Shown here: positions 34,346 through 43,127 of the stretch, one piece after another
Layout: each line of letters begins with the position of its first letter
How positions within the stretch are numbered: position 1 is the stretch's first letter
DNA from: DATBVX01 sp035263105
Lineage (GTDB): Bacteria; Pseudomonadota; Gammaproteobacteria; Steroidobacterales; Steroidobacteraceae
Reading direction: 5' to 3'
Assembly (NCBI GenBank): GCA_035263105.1
Contig: DATFRO010000084.1
Coordinates: 12,257-76,256, forward strand
Length of the DNA stretch: 64,000 nt
The notes under the pieces: generated by a model
What the model was told of the DNA's origin: nothing
Databases searched by the model: none
What the model saw: only the letters and a program-made list of their open reading frames with translations
Translations under genes and position numbers: made by a program

Positions 34346-34684
34346 TTAGCGGCCTTGCGTATCATCCTTGAGCAGGACCTCGAGTTGCGCCAGCCGTCGC
34401 GTCAACACGCCTCGCTCATCGAGCAGTTCGACGATCACCGCCGCGCCCGCCAGGTTGACCCCGAGGTCGTTCTGCAGGCGAAACGCGGTGCGGGCGCGTC
34501 GCACGGCACGGGCGCCAAAGCGCCACTCCTCCGGCCGGTCGCCTTCGGCATCGAGCAACCCCCATTCGACCATCTCGACCAGGTGTGAGAGCTCGGCCTG
34601 GCACAACCGGCACAACTCGCTGGCACTGACGCGCGCGGTGTCGTCGAGCAACTCGACATCGATGTTCGGCGGCGTCGAACCCAT
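34346..34684 (-). CDS. cbpM: Chaperone modulator CbpM (MerR-like)
   Basis: 112 residues, no signal. It has the CbpM layout: an N-terminal strand, VSASELCRLCQAELSHLVEMVEWG, which resembles a MerR-type helix-turn-helix, the ARAVRRARTAFRLQNDLGVN segment and a C-terminal leucine-rich helix pair (IVELLDERGVLTRRLAQLEVLL). CbpM binds the J-domain of CbpA and inhibits it. It follows cbpA by 2 bases, and the usual gene order supports the call. Confidence 0.88.
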   Translation of the reverse strand: MGSTPPNIDVELLDDTARVSASELCRLCQAELSHLVEMVEWGLLDAEGDRPEEWRFGARAVRRARTAFRLQNDLGVNLAGAAVIVELLDERGVLTRRLAQLEVLLKDDTQGR

Positions 34685-34686
34685 GC

Positions 34687-35667
34687 TCAGGTCTCCCGGA
34701 CCGGGCGGCCGCGATAACCGGGATGCCGCTTGAGCTCGGCCCGTGGATCGAACGCGAGGTCGCGCCGCATCTGCTCATAGAGTGCGCGTGCGTCCGGCGA
34801 ATCCGCGGGCGGCAGCACAACCTTGAGCACGACGAACTCGTCTCCCGGCGGCTGGCCTCGCAACCCCCGGCCCTTGAGTCGCAAGCGTTGGCCCGAGCGT
34901 GCGCCGGCCGGAATCTTCATTTCCACCGGCCCGCCGAGCGTGGGGACTTCCACCGCGCCGCCGAGAGCGGCTTCCCAGGGCGCGACAGGAAGCGTCACGA
35001 CGATGTCGCGGCCTTCGAGCTGGTAGAGCGGATGCGGATGGATGGCGATCTCGAGGTAGAGATCCCCGGGCGTACCGTTGCCACTCGCGGGCTCGCCTTG
35101 CCCACGCAGGCGAATCTGCTGCCCCTCGGTGACACCCGCGGGGATCGTCACGCGCACTTCCTTTTCGCGCAACGTCACACGGCCATCCGGCGTGACCTCG
35201 GGGTTGCGCAGGCGGATCGTGCGCTCGCCGCCCTCGTAGGCGTCCTCGAGATTGATTTCGATGCGCGCGTGCCGATCGCCACCACGACGGCGGAAGGACT
35301 CCGCCCCCGCGCGTCCAAAGGGACTGCGCGCACCGAACAGGTTGGCGAAGAAGTCGCTGAATCCCGCGGCATCCTCGGCGCCGCCGCCGCCGTAGGAAAA
35401 CTCGAACCCCTGTCCCCAATCGGGCGGCGGTCGGAACTGCTCTCCGGACTTCCACTGGGCGCCGAGCTGGTCGTAGGCCGCGCGCTTCTCGGGATCGCGC
35501 AGGACTTCATACGCCTCCTGCACTTCCTTGAACTTCTCCTCGGCGTTCTTCTCCTTGCTGACGTCGGGGTGATAGCGGCGGGCGAGCTTGCGGTAGGTGC
35601 GCTTGATCTCGTCCGCGCTCGCGGCGCGTTCGACACCCAGTACCTTGTAGTAGTCCTTGTATTCCAC
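34687..35667 (-). CDS. cbpA: DnaJ-like co-chaperone CbpA
   Basis: 326 residues. J-domain 1-70 with HPD (33-35), a Gly/Phe-rich stretch with FSYGGGG (about 85-125), then two C-terminal peptide-binding domains without the zinc finger of DnaJ (LRLRNPEVTPDG, IRLRGQGEPASG, GDLYLEIAI, LRLKGRGLRG). It stimulates DnaK, and in E. coli also binds curved DNA. A sigma-32-like promoter lies upstream on the same strand (35724-35751). Confidence 0.95.
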   Translation of the reverse strand: MEYKDYYKVLGVERAASADEIKRTYRKLARRYHPDVSKEKNAEEKFKEVQEAYEVLRDPEKRAAYDQLGAQWKSGEQFRPPPDWGQGFEFSYGGGGAEDAAGFSDFFANLFGARSPFGRAGAESFRRRGGDRHARIEINLEDAYEGGERTIRLRNPEVTPDGRVTLREKEVRVTIPAGVTEGQQIRLRGQGEPASGNGTPGDLYLEIAIHPHPLYQLEGRDIVVTLPVAPWEAALGGAVEVPTLGGPVEMKIPAGARSGQRLRLKGRGLRGQPPGDEFVVLKVVLPPADSPDARALYEQMRRDLAFDPRAELKRHPGYRGRPVRET

Positions 35668-35723
35668 TGCTCAGCGTCTCGAGAGCGACGTGCACCCTAC
35701 GGGAGGATCTTCGAGCGAACGCA

Positions 35724-35751
35724 GATCGGGGTCCCGGCCCGGCCTTTCAAG
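35724..35751 (-). promoter_or_regulatory. Sigma-32-like heat-shock promoter of cbpA
   Basis: On the minus strand CTTGAAA (35751-35745), 13-base spacer, then CCCCGATC (35731-35724). The RpoH consensus is CTTGAAA, 11-16 bases, CCCCATNT, so the -35 is perfect and the -10 differs by one inserted G. The cbpA ATG is 57 bases downstream. Confidence 0.75.
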
Positions 35752-35781
35752 CCCGCGCACGACATAAAATCGCCGGCGCGT

Positions 35782-35809
35782 ATTGAAACTTTTGACTCCC
35801 GCCGCAACT
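35782..35809 (+). promoter_or_regulatory. Sigma-32-like promoter of htpX
   Basis: ATTGAAA (35782-35788), 13-base spacer, then CCGCAACT (35802-35809). This is weaker than the cbpA promoter: one mismatch in the -35 and two in the -10. It faces htpX, a known heat-shock gene, and starts only 30 bases from the divergent cbpA promoter. Confidence 0.5.
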
Positions 35810-35879
35810 TTCCACGCCTCATCCGGGTGCCTGCTACTATTCGCTCCCGCCAGTCTAATGCACTCAAAGGTGTGAATTC

Positions 35880-36773
35880 ATGAAGCGGATCTTCCTGTTC
35901 CTCGCCACCAACCTTGCCGTGATGGTGCTGCTCACGCTCGTCGTGCACGCGCTCGGCCTGGATCGATATCTCTACACCCAGGGCTTCAGCGTGGGCGGGT
36001 TGCTCGCCTTCGCGGCCGTGTTCGGCTTTGGCGGCGCGCTGATATCGCTGGCGCTGTCCAAGTGGACCGCGAAGCGGCTGATGGGCGTGCAGGTCATCGC
36101 GCAGCCACGCACCGCGGACGAGAGCTGGCTCATCAACACGGTGAAGCAGCACGCGGACCGCGCGGGCATCGGCATGCCGGAGGTCGGCGTGTTCGACTCT
36201 CCGGAGATGAACGCGTTCGCCACCGGGGCGCGACGCAACAATGCGCTGGTCGCGGTGAGCACGGGGCTGCTCAACGGGATGCAGCGCGAAGAGGCCGAGG
36301 CCGTCCTCGGTCACGAGATCACGCACGTCGCCAACGGCGACATGGTGACGCTGACGCTGATCCAGGGCGTGGTGAACACCTTTGTCATCTTCCTCGCGCG
36401 TGTCATCGGCTACTTCGTCGACCGCGTGCTCCTGCGCAACGAGCAGGGACGCGGCATCGGCTACTTCCTTACAGTCATCGTCGCGGAGATCGTGCTCGGG
36501 CTCTTTGCCAGCATGATCGTCATGTGGTTTTCGCGTCGGCGGGAATTCCGGGCCGATGCGGGTGGCGCGCGTCTCGCCGGCACCGGCAACATGATTGGCG
36601 CGCTCGAGCGCCTCAAGCTCGAGATGCAGCGTCGCCAGCCGAAGGGCCTCCCGGAACAGATCGCCGCCTTCGGCATCTCCGCCGGTGTCCCGCACGGGTT
36701 CAAGCGGCTGTTCATGAGCCACCCGCCGCTGGACGAGCGCATCGCAGCTTTGCGCGGCACGCAGCCGGCCTGA
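35880..36773 (+). CDS. htpX: Membrane zinc protease HtpX
   Basis: 297 residues. Two N-terminal helices (5-25, 38-58), the zinc site HEITH (His145, Glu146, His149) and the third ligand Glu in REFRADAGGA (near 222), plus SPEMNAFATG of the M48B family. It degrades misfolded inner-membrane proteins alongside FtsH. The stop is followed by a clear terminator. Confidence 0.97.
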   Translation: MKRIFLFLATNLAVMVLLTLVVHALGLDRYLYTQGFSVGGLLAFAAVFGFGGALISLALSKWTAKRLMGVQVIAQPRTADESWLINTVKQHADRAGIGMPEVGVFDSPEMNAFATGARRNNALVAVSTGLLNGMQREEAEAVLGHEITHVANGDMVTLTLIQGVVNTFVIFLARVIGYFVDRVLLRNEQGRGIGYFLTVIVAEIVLGLFASMIVMWFSRRREFRADAGGARLAGTGNMIGALERLKLEMQRRQPKGLPEQIAAFGISAGVPHGFKRLFMSHPPLDERIAALRGTQPA

Positions 36774-36794
36774 GCCGCTGATCGCTGAACCAAG

Positions 36795-36828
36795 AGCGCG
36801 CGGGCCCGCAAGGTCCGCGCGCTTTTTT
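36795..36828 (+). terminator. Rho-independent terminator of htpX
   Basis: AGCGCGCGG (36795-36803) pairs perfectly with CCGCGCGCT (36815-36823), followed by a run of six T. It lies 22 bases after the htpX stop and before the GlcD-like gene. Confidence 0.92.
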
Positions 36829-36872
36829 ATCGCCGGTTGACACGCCCCACGCTGACAGGCAAGAAGCGGCTC

Positions 36873-38318
36873 ATGCCCGTCTCGCAGATTCCGCTGGCAG
36901 CACTCGAGCAACTCAAGGCAGCGCTCGGTCCGGGCGGTTTCCTCGAACGCCCTGCGGACACGGCGCCGTTCGTGCACGATTTTCGCGGCCTCTTTGCCGG
37001 CGCGACGCCGCTCGTTGCGTTACCCGCGAACACGGAGGGCGTTGCACGCGTGGTGCGGATTTGCGCCGAGCATTGCATCGGGATCGTTCCGCAGGGCGGC
37101 AATACCAGTTACTGCGGCGGTGCTACGCCGGATGACAGCGCCTCGCAGATCGTGTTGGCACTGAAGCGTCTGAACCGCATTCGCGAACTCCGACCGCTCG
37201 ATTACTCCATCACCGTGGAGGCGGGCTGCATCCTCGCCCAGGTCCAGGAAGCGGCGTCGAGCGTCGAGCGGCTGTTCCCGCTCAGCCTCGGCTCGGAGGG
37301 CTCGTGCCAGGTGGGCGGCAATCTCGCGACCAATGCCGGAGGCACGGCCGTCCTGCGCTACGGCATGATGCGCGACCTGGTGCTCGGGCTCGAGGTCGTC
37401 CTCGCCGATGGCAGTGTGCTCGACGGCCTGAAGGGTCTGCGCAAGGACAACAGCGGATACGACCTGCGGCACCTCTTCATCGGCAGCGAAGGCACGCTCG
37501 GCATCATCACGGCTGCGTGCGTGAAGCTGTTTCCGCAGCCCGCCGATTTCGTCACGGCGTTCGTCGCAGTGCGTGATCCCGCGGCGGCTGTCGAGCTGCT
37601 GGCCGCTGCGCGCAGCGCCAGCGGCGATGCCGTCACCACGTTTGAGCTGGTTCCGCGGCTCGCGGTCGAGCTCGCTGCACGCCATATTCCCGGAGTCAGT
37701 GATCCCTTCACGCAGCGCCACGACTGGTATCTGCTCATCGAGCTGACGTCGTCGCGTCCGGACAGCGGGTTGAGTGGGGCTCTCGAGGCCACGCTCGCCA
37801 AGGGCATCGAATCGGGCCTGGTGCTGGATGCCACCTTGGCCGCCAACCTGCGCCAACGCGAGGCCTTCTGGCGCTTGCGCGAGTCCGTGCCGGAAGCCCA
37901 GCGCAGCGCGGGAGCCAGCATCAAGCACGACATCTCGGTGCCGATCAGTGCCATCGCGCAGTTCGTGGCGCGCGGGGGCGAGTGGATCGCCGCGCACGTG
38001 CCCGATGGCGAGCTGATCGCCTACGGCCACCTCGGTGACGGTAACCTGCACTTCAACGTGCAGCAGCGGCCAGGCACCGATGCGCAGGCCTTTCTCGCCC
38101 GCGCCCCGGTCATTCAACGCGCCATCCACGACCTGGTGGCGGGATTCCGCGGCAGCTTCAGCGCCGAACACGGGATCGGGCAGCTCAAGATCGGCGAGCT
38201 CGCGCGCTACAAGGACCCGGTGGCTTTGACGCTGATGCGCCAGCTCAAGCGCGCTCTGGATCCGCAGGGGATATTGAACCCGGGGAAAGTGCTCGGCGTT
38301 TCCGCGCCCGGCGCTTGA
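36873..38318 (+). CDS. FAD-linked D-2-hydroxy acid dehydrogenase (GlcD/D2HGDH-like)
   Basis: 481 residues from the ATG at 36873 (a TTG 12 codons earlier is rejected). FAD-binding type 4 fold: GIVPQGGNTSYCGGA, LGSEGSCQVGGNLATNAGGT, LRKDNSGYDLRHLFIGSEGTLGII, then the C-terminal FAD-oxidase domain with the metal-type motif YGHLGDGNLHFN and SAEHGIGQLK. It oxidises a D-2-hydroxy acid such as D-lactate, glycolate or D-2-hydroxyglutarate; the acceptor and exact substrate are undetermined. No glcE/glcF follow, which favours a stand-alone D2HGDH-type enzyme. The last 74 bases overlap the convergent PepSY gene. Confidence 0.9.
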   Translation: MPVSQIPLAALEQLKAALGPGGFLERPADTAPFVHDFRGLFAGATPLVALPANTEGVARVVRICAEHCIGIVPQGGNTSYCGGATPDDSASQIVLALKRLNRIRELRPLDYSITVEAGCILAQVQEAASSVERLFPLSLGSEGSCQVGGNLATNAGGTAVLRYGMMRDLVLGLEVVLADGSVLDGLKGLRKDNSGYDLRHLFIGSEGTLGIITAACVKLFPQPADFVTAFVAVRDPAAAVELLAAARSASGDAVTTFELVPRLAVELAARHIPGVSDPFTQRHDWYLLIELTSSRPDSGLSGALEATLAKGIESGLVLDATLAANLRQREAFWRLRESVPEAQRSAGASIKHDISVPISAIAQFVARGGEWIAAHVPDGELIAYGHLGDGNLHFNVQQRPGTDAQAFLARAPVIQRAIHDLVAGFRGSFSAEHGIGQLKIGELARYKDPVALTLMRQLKRALDPQGILNPGKVLGVSAPGA

Positions 38319-39420
38319 GGTACATCAGCCAGCCGGTGATCGCGAAGAACGGCATCGTGAGACTCGCCGCCATCATCAGGACCTGACCCGGCAAGCCGAA
38401 GTAGCTGCCCGAGTGCAGCGGAAAGATGCTGCCAACGAGTCGGGCGCCACTGCCGCGTTCTGCATAGCGATCGTGGCGCAGGACGGCACCCGTCTGCGCA
38501 TCCATGCGCAGGCTGCTGAAGGCGCGCTCGTGCGGAGCATCGGCAGCGAGGTAGCGGATCTCGAGCGGCTGCCCGGCACGCGATGGCAACGTGACGGTCG
38601 CGGTGCGAAAGCCCCCACCCGACTCGCGTTGAAAGAGCTGCCAGTCCCGCTCGAGCATCGCGGCGCTCAGCGGCTGATCCTTGACGACTTCGCCACTCTC
38701 GCGATTGGCGGGCTGAGCAGGGCGAGGCGCGCCGCTCCACGAGACGAGCGCGTCGCGATACCAGTCGTACGACCAGTAGAGACCGGTGAAGCCGGCGAGA
38801 AGATAGAAGAGCAGCGCCCAGGTGGCGATCACGGCGTGCAGCTGCCACAGGAACTGCCGTCCGCTCGCGCCGAGATTTGGCTTGAGCCACGCACGCCAGT
38901 CGCGCGCACGCGCGGGCCAGCGCAGGTAGAGGCCCGAGACACAGAAGAAGAGGAGCGCGAGCGTCGCCGCGCCCACGATCTGCTTGCCAACCTCGCCCGC
39001 CGCCAGGTAGCGGTGCACCTGTCTCGTCACCTGGAAGAACTTCTCGCCGCGATGCGCGGCGCCGAGCAGCGCGCCGCTGTACGGATCGGCGAAGCGAATG
39101 TCGGCACGGCGGCCTCGCTCGCCTGCGCCTGCCTTGTCACGACGCTCGAAGCTGACGCGCACGGCGGCGCGCGGGTCCGATGACAGTCCCAGCGCCAGGA
39201 TGCGCTGGCCCGGATTCGCCTGTTGCAATCGGGTGAACAGGTCCCCCAGCGACAACGCCTCCTGGGCCTGCGGTGCGACCTCCATCACCTCGCGATTCAG
39301 CCCCCGCAGCAGCTCGTCTTCGAAGGTCAGCATGGCGCCGGTGAAGCCGACGACGCTGAGCACGACGCCCGCGGTAATCCCCAGGATCCAGTGCACCTGG
39401 AACAGCGCCTGTCGAAGCAT
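38245..39420 (-). CDS. PepSY-associated membrane protein
   Basis: 391 residues with the PepSY_TM pattern: helix 1 (VHWILGITAGVVLSVVGFTGAML), a periplasmic loop, helix 2 (LALLFFCVSGLYLRW), helix 3 (WALLFYLLAGFTGLYWSYDWY), a second loop and a final helix (MMAASLTMPFFAITGWLMYL). Proteins of this kind sit next to TonB-dependent siderophore receptors and act as ferric reductases or siderophore-handling proteins in the inner membrane. Third gene in a Fur-controlled run after the receptor and PiuC. Confidence 0.88.
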   Translation of the reverse strand: MLRQALFQVHWILGITAGVVLSVVGFTGAMLTFEDELLRGLNREVMEVAPQAQEALSLGDLFTRLQQANPGQRILALGLSSDPRAAVRVSFERRDKAGAGERGRRADIRFADPYSGALLGAAHRGEKFFQVTRQVHRYLAAGEVGKQIVGAATLALLFFCVSGLYLRWPARARDWRAWLKPNLGASGRQFLWQLHAVIATWALLFYLLAGFTGLYWSYDWYRDALVSWSGAPRPAQPANRESGEVVKDQPLSAAMLERDWQLFQRESGGGFRTATVTLPSRAGQPLEIRYLAADAPHERAFSSLRMDAQTGAVLRHDRYAERGSGARLVGSIFPLHSGSYFGLPGQVLMMAASLTMPFFAITGWLMYLKRRARKRRALSPGSISPADPERA

Positions 39421-39449
39421 CCGTTACGCCTGCGTCGCCGCGTGGGTCT

Positions 39450-40130
39450 TCACGGGTCCGCCCACTGACGCAGGAGGTTGTGGTAGAGACCCGTGAGTTG
39501 CACCAACGCAGGGTGATTGGGAGTCACGGCGTTGAGTTGTTGAATCGCGGTGTCGAGCTCCAGCAGGAGCCGGCGCTGAGCGTCATCGCGCACCATGCTC
39601 TGGATCCAGAAGAACGAGGCGACGCGTGCGCCGCGCGTGACCGGGCGCACGTGGTGCAGGCTGCTCGACGGGTAGAGCACCAGGTGCCCCGCCGGAAGCT
39701 TGATGCTGTGAGTGCCGAAAGTATCTTCGACGACAAGCTCGCCGCCGTCGTACTCCCCGGGCGCGCTCAGGAACAGTGTCGCGGACAGGTCGGTGCGCAC
39801 TCGAAAAGCCGTGCCGCGCACTTGCCGGATCGCGTTATCGATGTGCGTACCGAACGATTGGCCGCCGCTGTAGCGATTGAAGAGCGGCGGGAAGACGCGG
39901 GCCGGGAGCGCCGCCGACACGAACAACGCGCTGCGCTCGAGGGCCGCCAGCACCAAGTTGCCGAGTTCGCGTGCCACGGGTGCGTCTTCCGGCAGCTGCT
40001 GGTTGTCCTTGGCGAGCGTCGACTGCGGCCCGGCCGTGACGCGTCCGTCCTGCCACTCGGCGGCATCGAGCGCGCGGCGCATCTGTGCGACCTGCTCGGT
40101 GCTCAAGACCTCGGGAACGGCGAGCAGCAT
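39450..40130 (-). CDS. piuC: PKHD-type Fe(II)/2-oxoglutarate hydroxylase PiuC/YbiX
   Basis: 226 residues, close to family size. Double-stranded beta-helix with FGTHIDNAI (HxD), HSIKLPAGHLVLYPSSSLHHVRPV (distal His; position 144-167) and the Arg after it, and the PKHD trademark GGELVVED. It sits directly between a siderophore receptor and a PepSY protein, as PiuC does in pseudomonads and YbiX beside Fiu in E. coli. It probably modifies or breaks an iron chelate; the substrate is not established. Confidence 0.92.
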   Translation of the reverse strand: MLLAVPEVLSTEQVAQMRRALDAAEWQDGRVTAGPQSTLAKDNQQLPEDAPVARELGNLVLAALERSALFVSAALPARVFPPLFNRYSGGQSFGTHIDNAIRQVRGTAFRVRTDLSATLFLSAPGEYDGGELVVEDTFGTHSIKLPAGHLVLYPSSSLHHVRPVTRGARVASFFWIQSMVRDDAQRRLLLELDTAIQQLNAVTPNHPALVQLTGLYHNLLRQWADP

Positions 40131-40137
40131 GGCGCGC

Positions 40138-42252
40138 CTAGAACTGCATCGACACGCTCAGCAGCGCCGAGCGGCCGGGGCCCGGCACGCCGTGCGCGCC
40201 GCCGCCGTTGAGCTTCTGGAAGTAGAACTCATCCGACAGGTTGTAGATGTTGAGGCGCAGGTCGAGCCTCCTCGAGAAGGTGTATCCGGCCATCGCATCG
40301 AACAGCCAGTACGGGTCGAGCTCGGTCGTCACGGTATTGCTCACGGTCCGCTCCGAGACGTATTGCGCCCCGAATCCGAGCTCGACATTCCCGGGCAGTC
40401 GATAGCTGGTCCACAGGTTGAAGGTCTGCGGCGGCGTGTTGCCGATCTCGTTGCCCTGCTCGAGCGGATTGTTGGACTCGGTGATCTCGCTATCGAGGTA
40501 GGTGAACCCGGCGAACACCTGCCAGCGCTCAGTGATCGAACCGGTGGCGCTCAGCTCGACGCCATTCACGCGCTGTTCGCCATCGAGCACCGTGACCGGC
40601 TCGCCGGGAAGGCCGGGCGTGCGCGCGTTCGTCTTTTCGGTGTGGAAGATTGCGGCCGTGAGCGACAGGCGCTCGTCGATGACGTCCCACTTGCCGCCGA
40701 TCTCGTAGCTCAGCGTCTCTTCCGGCGCGACCAGCGACTGCGCCGCGGTAAGAGACCCCGCCTCCGCTGAAGGGTTGAACGAAGTCCCGCCCGACACGTA
40801 CAGGCTGGCGCTCTCCACCGGCTTGTACACCACCGCCGCCCGCCACGAGGTCATTTCATCGGTGCGTTCCACATGCGCGGCGGGAACGCCGAGCGCCAGG
40901 ATGTCGGCCGCCGCATCGAAACGATCCCAGCGCAGCCCGCCGATGACCTGCCACCTCTCGCCGATCTGCAGCGTGTCGAAAGCGTAGACGCCGATGGAGT
41001 CGCCGCTGTTCTCGGTAAGCGTGCCCGAGATGAACACGGGATCGTAGGGCGTATCCGGATCCGGATTGGTGAGATTGTCGAGCGGCGCTGTCGGGGTCAG
41101 TGTGTAAGCCTGCTGGTCATAGGTCTCGTGCGCGAACTCGAAGCCCGTCGCCACGGTGTGGCGCACCGCTCCGGTGGCGAAATTGATGCTGAGATCCGTC
41201 TGGTTGGCCGCGAACGTATTGAGCGTGTCGCGCACGTTCGGATTGCGCTGCACGGTGTTGGCAACCGGATCGGCGTTGCGCGGTGGCGTGACAACGCTGA
41301 AAAGATCGTTCTCCATGTAACGGAACTGGGTGCGCAGCAGCGCCGCCGCGCCGAAATCATGTTCGACGCGCACGGTGCCGATCTGTGCGCGCTCCTTCTC
41401 CTGGTTCAGGTCGCGGAAGCCGTACCAGTTTGCATGATCGATATCGACGACCAGCTCGCCCTGCGTGAGCGGCAAGCCGTAGTCGGGAATATTGTCTTGC
41501 TCGAGCTGGTAGTAGCTGAACGTCGTGCGTGTCGGTGTGCCGAGGCCGAACGTGAAAGCCGGGGCCACACCCCAGCGCTCGTTGTGCGCGACGTCGCGCC
41601 CCTCGATGTCGGACTCGTGATACATCAGGTTGAGCCGCAGCGCGGAGTCTTCGCCGATCGGCTGGTTCCAGTCGGTCGTGACCCGGCGCGTGTCATCGGT
41701 GCCGAGACTCAGCGTGCCGCCCATGAGGGCTTCCTGCTGCGGGCTCTTGCTCACCTGGTTGATGGCGCCGCCGGTCGAGCCCCGACCGGCAAACGCGCCC
41801 GAGGGTCCCTTCACGACTTCGAGCTGCTCGAGATTGAAGGGATCACGGTTCGAGTACTGCGCCAGGTCGCGCATGCCGTCGATGAATATGTCGGTGTTGG
41901 CCGCGAAGCCACGGATGCGGAAATTGTCGCCGCGCGCACCGCCGCCCTCGCCCGCCACCAGGCTGATGCCCGACACATTGCGCATGACGTCGCTCAGCGT
42001 CGTCGCGCCACGCGCCTCGATGACCGCGCTCGGAACCACGGTGACGCTTTGCGGGGTATCGCGGAGCGAAGTGCCGTACTTGAGTGAGGACAGCTCCTCC
42101 GGCTTGTAGCCGTCGGCCTCCGAGGTCACGGAAACCTTCGGGAGTTCCTGGGTCTGCTTGACCGGTTCGTCGGCCCAGGCGGCCGAGCCGTAAAGCGCGA
42201 CCAGTACACCGATAGTGACCGGGCGGCGCGGCAACTCGAGACGAATCGACAT
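40138..42252 (-). CDS. TonB-dependent siderophore receptor (PiuA/Fiu-like)
   Basis: 704 residues with signal peptide (about 1-27, GSAAWADE), TonB box region near QELPKVSVTSEA, plug domain (DVMRNVSGISLVAGEGG; IRGFAANTDIFIDGMRDL) and a 22-strand barrel ending in Leu-Ser-Val-Ser-Met-Gln-Phe. It imports ferric catecholate-type siderophores. The link to PiuC/PepSY partners supports a catecholate role. AGGAG lies 10 bases before the ATG. First gene of the operon, under a Fur box. Confidence 0.95.
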   Translation of the reverse strand: MSIRLELPRRPVTIGVLVALYGSAAWADEPVKQTQELPKVSVTSEADGYKPEELSSLKYGTSLRDTPQSVTVVPSAVIEARGATTLSDVMRNVSGISLVAGEGGGARGDNFRIRGFAANTDIFIDGMRDLAQYSNRDPFNLEQLEVVKGPSGAFAGRGSTGGAINQVSKSPQQEALMGGTLSLGTDDTRRVTTDWNQPIGEDSALRLNLMYHESDIEGRDVAHNERWGVAPAFTFGLGTPTRTTFSYYQLEQDNIPDYGLPLTQGELVVDIDHANWYGFRDLNQEKERAQIGTVRVEHDFGAAALLRTQFRYMENDLFSVVTPPRNADPVANTVQRNPNVRDTLNTFAANQTDLSINFATGAVRHTVATGFEFAHETYDQQAYTLTPTAPLDNLTNPDPDTPYDPVFISGTLTENSGDSIGVYAFDTLQIGERWQVIGGLRWDRFDAAADILALGVPAAHVERTDEMTSWRAAVVYKPVESASLYVSGGTSFNPSAEAGSLTAAQSLVAPEETLSYEIGGKWDVIDERLSLTAAIFHTEKTNARTPGLPGEPVTVLDGEQRVNGVELSATGSITERWQVFAGFTYLDSEITESNNPLEQGNEIGNTPPQTFNLWTSYRLPGNVELGFGAQYVSERTVSNTVTTELDPYWLFDAMAGYTFSRRLDLRLNIYNLSDEFYFQKLNGGGAHGVPGPGRSALLSVSMQF

Positions 42253-42337
42253 AATCCCAGGGCTCCTGTCGTCTGGAAGGCGGCTGGCTGCCGTCAGGCC
42301 GGGGATTCCCCTTGCCTCTGCCTCCCGATTAGGCGAA

Positions 42338-42367
42338 AATATAAATGAGAATTATTCTTATTCGCAA
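42338..42367 (-). promoter_or_regulatory. Promoter of the siderophore receptor operon
   Basis: On the minus strand a -35 box TTGCGA (42367-42362), 18-base spacer and -10 box TATATT (42343-42338). The spacer is exactly the Fur site, so bound Fur would block polymerase. Transcription would start near 42331, giving a leader of about 80 bases. Confidence 0.65.
42344..42362. promoter_or_regulatory. Fur box between the receptor and tonB genes
   Basis: The 19-base site AATGAGAATTATTCTTATT is an inverted repeat around a central T with one mismatch, of the common GAGAATNATTCT form. It lies between divergent iron genes and within the receptor promoter spacer. It should repress both directions when iron is plentiful. 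Confidence 0.85.
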
Positions 42368-42383
42368 GAGTATTTCGACCCGC

Positions 42384-43031
42384 GTGAGCGCATCTGTGAC
42401 ACACCGAGGGTTTCGCGGCCCGACGCCGGCCGGTCGCGGGGTCGTGGCTGCGACGATCGCGGTGCTGCATGTCGCCGTCATCTACGGACTCACGCATCTG
42501 CGTCCGTCATCGCCCGATGCTTCGCCGGCGCGACCGGTTGAAGTCGTGCTGCTGGCCGAGGCCGTCGCGGATACACCGCCGCCGCCCGCGGCAGTGATGC
42601 TCGAGCCCTTCCATCCCGACATCGCGCCTCCCCTGCTGCCCGACATCGAGATCGCTGAAACGCGCCACCCGGACAACGCGATCACGCTCGCGCTGGCCAC
42701 GCAGCCTTCGGTGCCGACGGTGACTGCGGGTGCGCCCGTACAGGTGTCGCAGGTCGAGTACCTGCGCGCACCGGCTCCGCACTACCCCAGCCTCTCGAAG
42801 CGCCTGCACGAGCAAGGCGTGGTGCTACTGCGCGTTCTGATCGATGTGGATGGCCAGGCGCTGCACGTCGAGGTCGAGGAGTCGAGCGGATTCGAGCGCC
42901 TCGACGTGGAAGCCCGCAGTGCCGTGCAACGCGCCCGCTTCAAGCCGTGGATGGAAAATGGCCGCGCGCGACAGGCCGTCGTGCTGGTGCCGATCGAGTT
43001 TGGACTCGGCTCACGCAGCTCCAGCGGCTGA
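42384..43031 (+). CDS. tonB: TonB energy transducer
   Basis: About 215 residues if translation starts at the GTG at 42384. An ATG at 42345 in the same frame lies inside the Fur box and probably upstream of the transcript start; GTG 42396 is also possible. N-terminal anchor helix with the functional His (IAVLHVAVIYGL), a Pro/Ala/Glu spacer shorter than usual, and the C-terminal TonB domain (YPSLSKRLHEQGVVLLRVLI, SSGFERLDVEARSAV). It passes ion-gradient energy to the outer-membrane receptor. No exbB/exbD nearby. Confidence 0.85.
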   Translation: MSASVTHRGFRGPTPAGRGVVAATIAVLHVAVIYGLTHLRPSSPDASPARPVEVVLLAEAVADTPPPPAAVMLEPFHPDIAPPLLPDIEIAETRHPDNAITLALATQPSVPTVTAGAPVQVSQVEYLRAPAPHYPSLSKRLHEQGVVLLRVLIDVDGQALHVEVEESSGFERLDVEARSAVQRARFKPWMENGRARQAVVLVPIEFGLGSRSSSG

Positions 43032-43127
43032 GACGTTTCTCAACGGTTTGACGTCCAGATGGGGCCGCGGCGATGATCGCGGCCGGTCCGCGGGTGGCGG
43101 ACCGCGCAAGCCGACAAGAAACACTCG

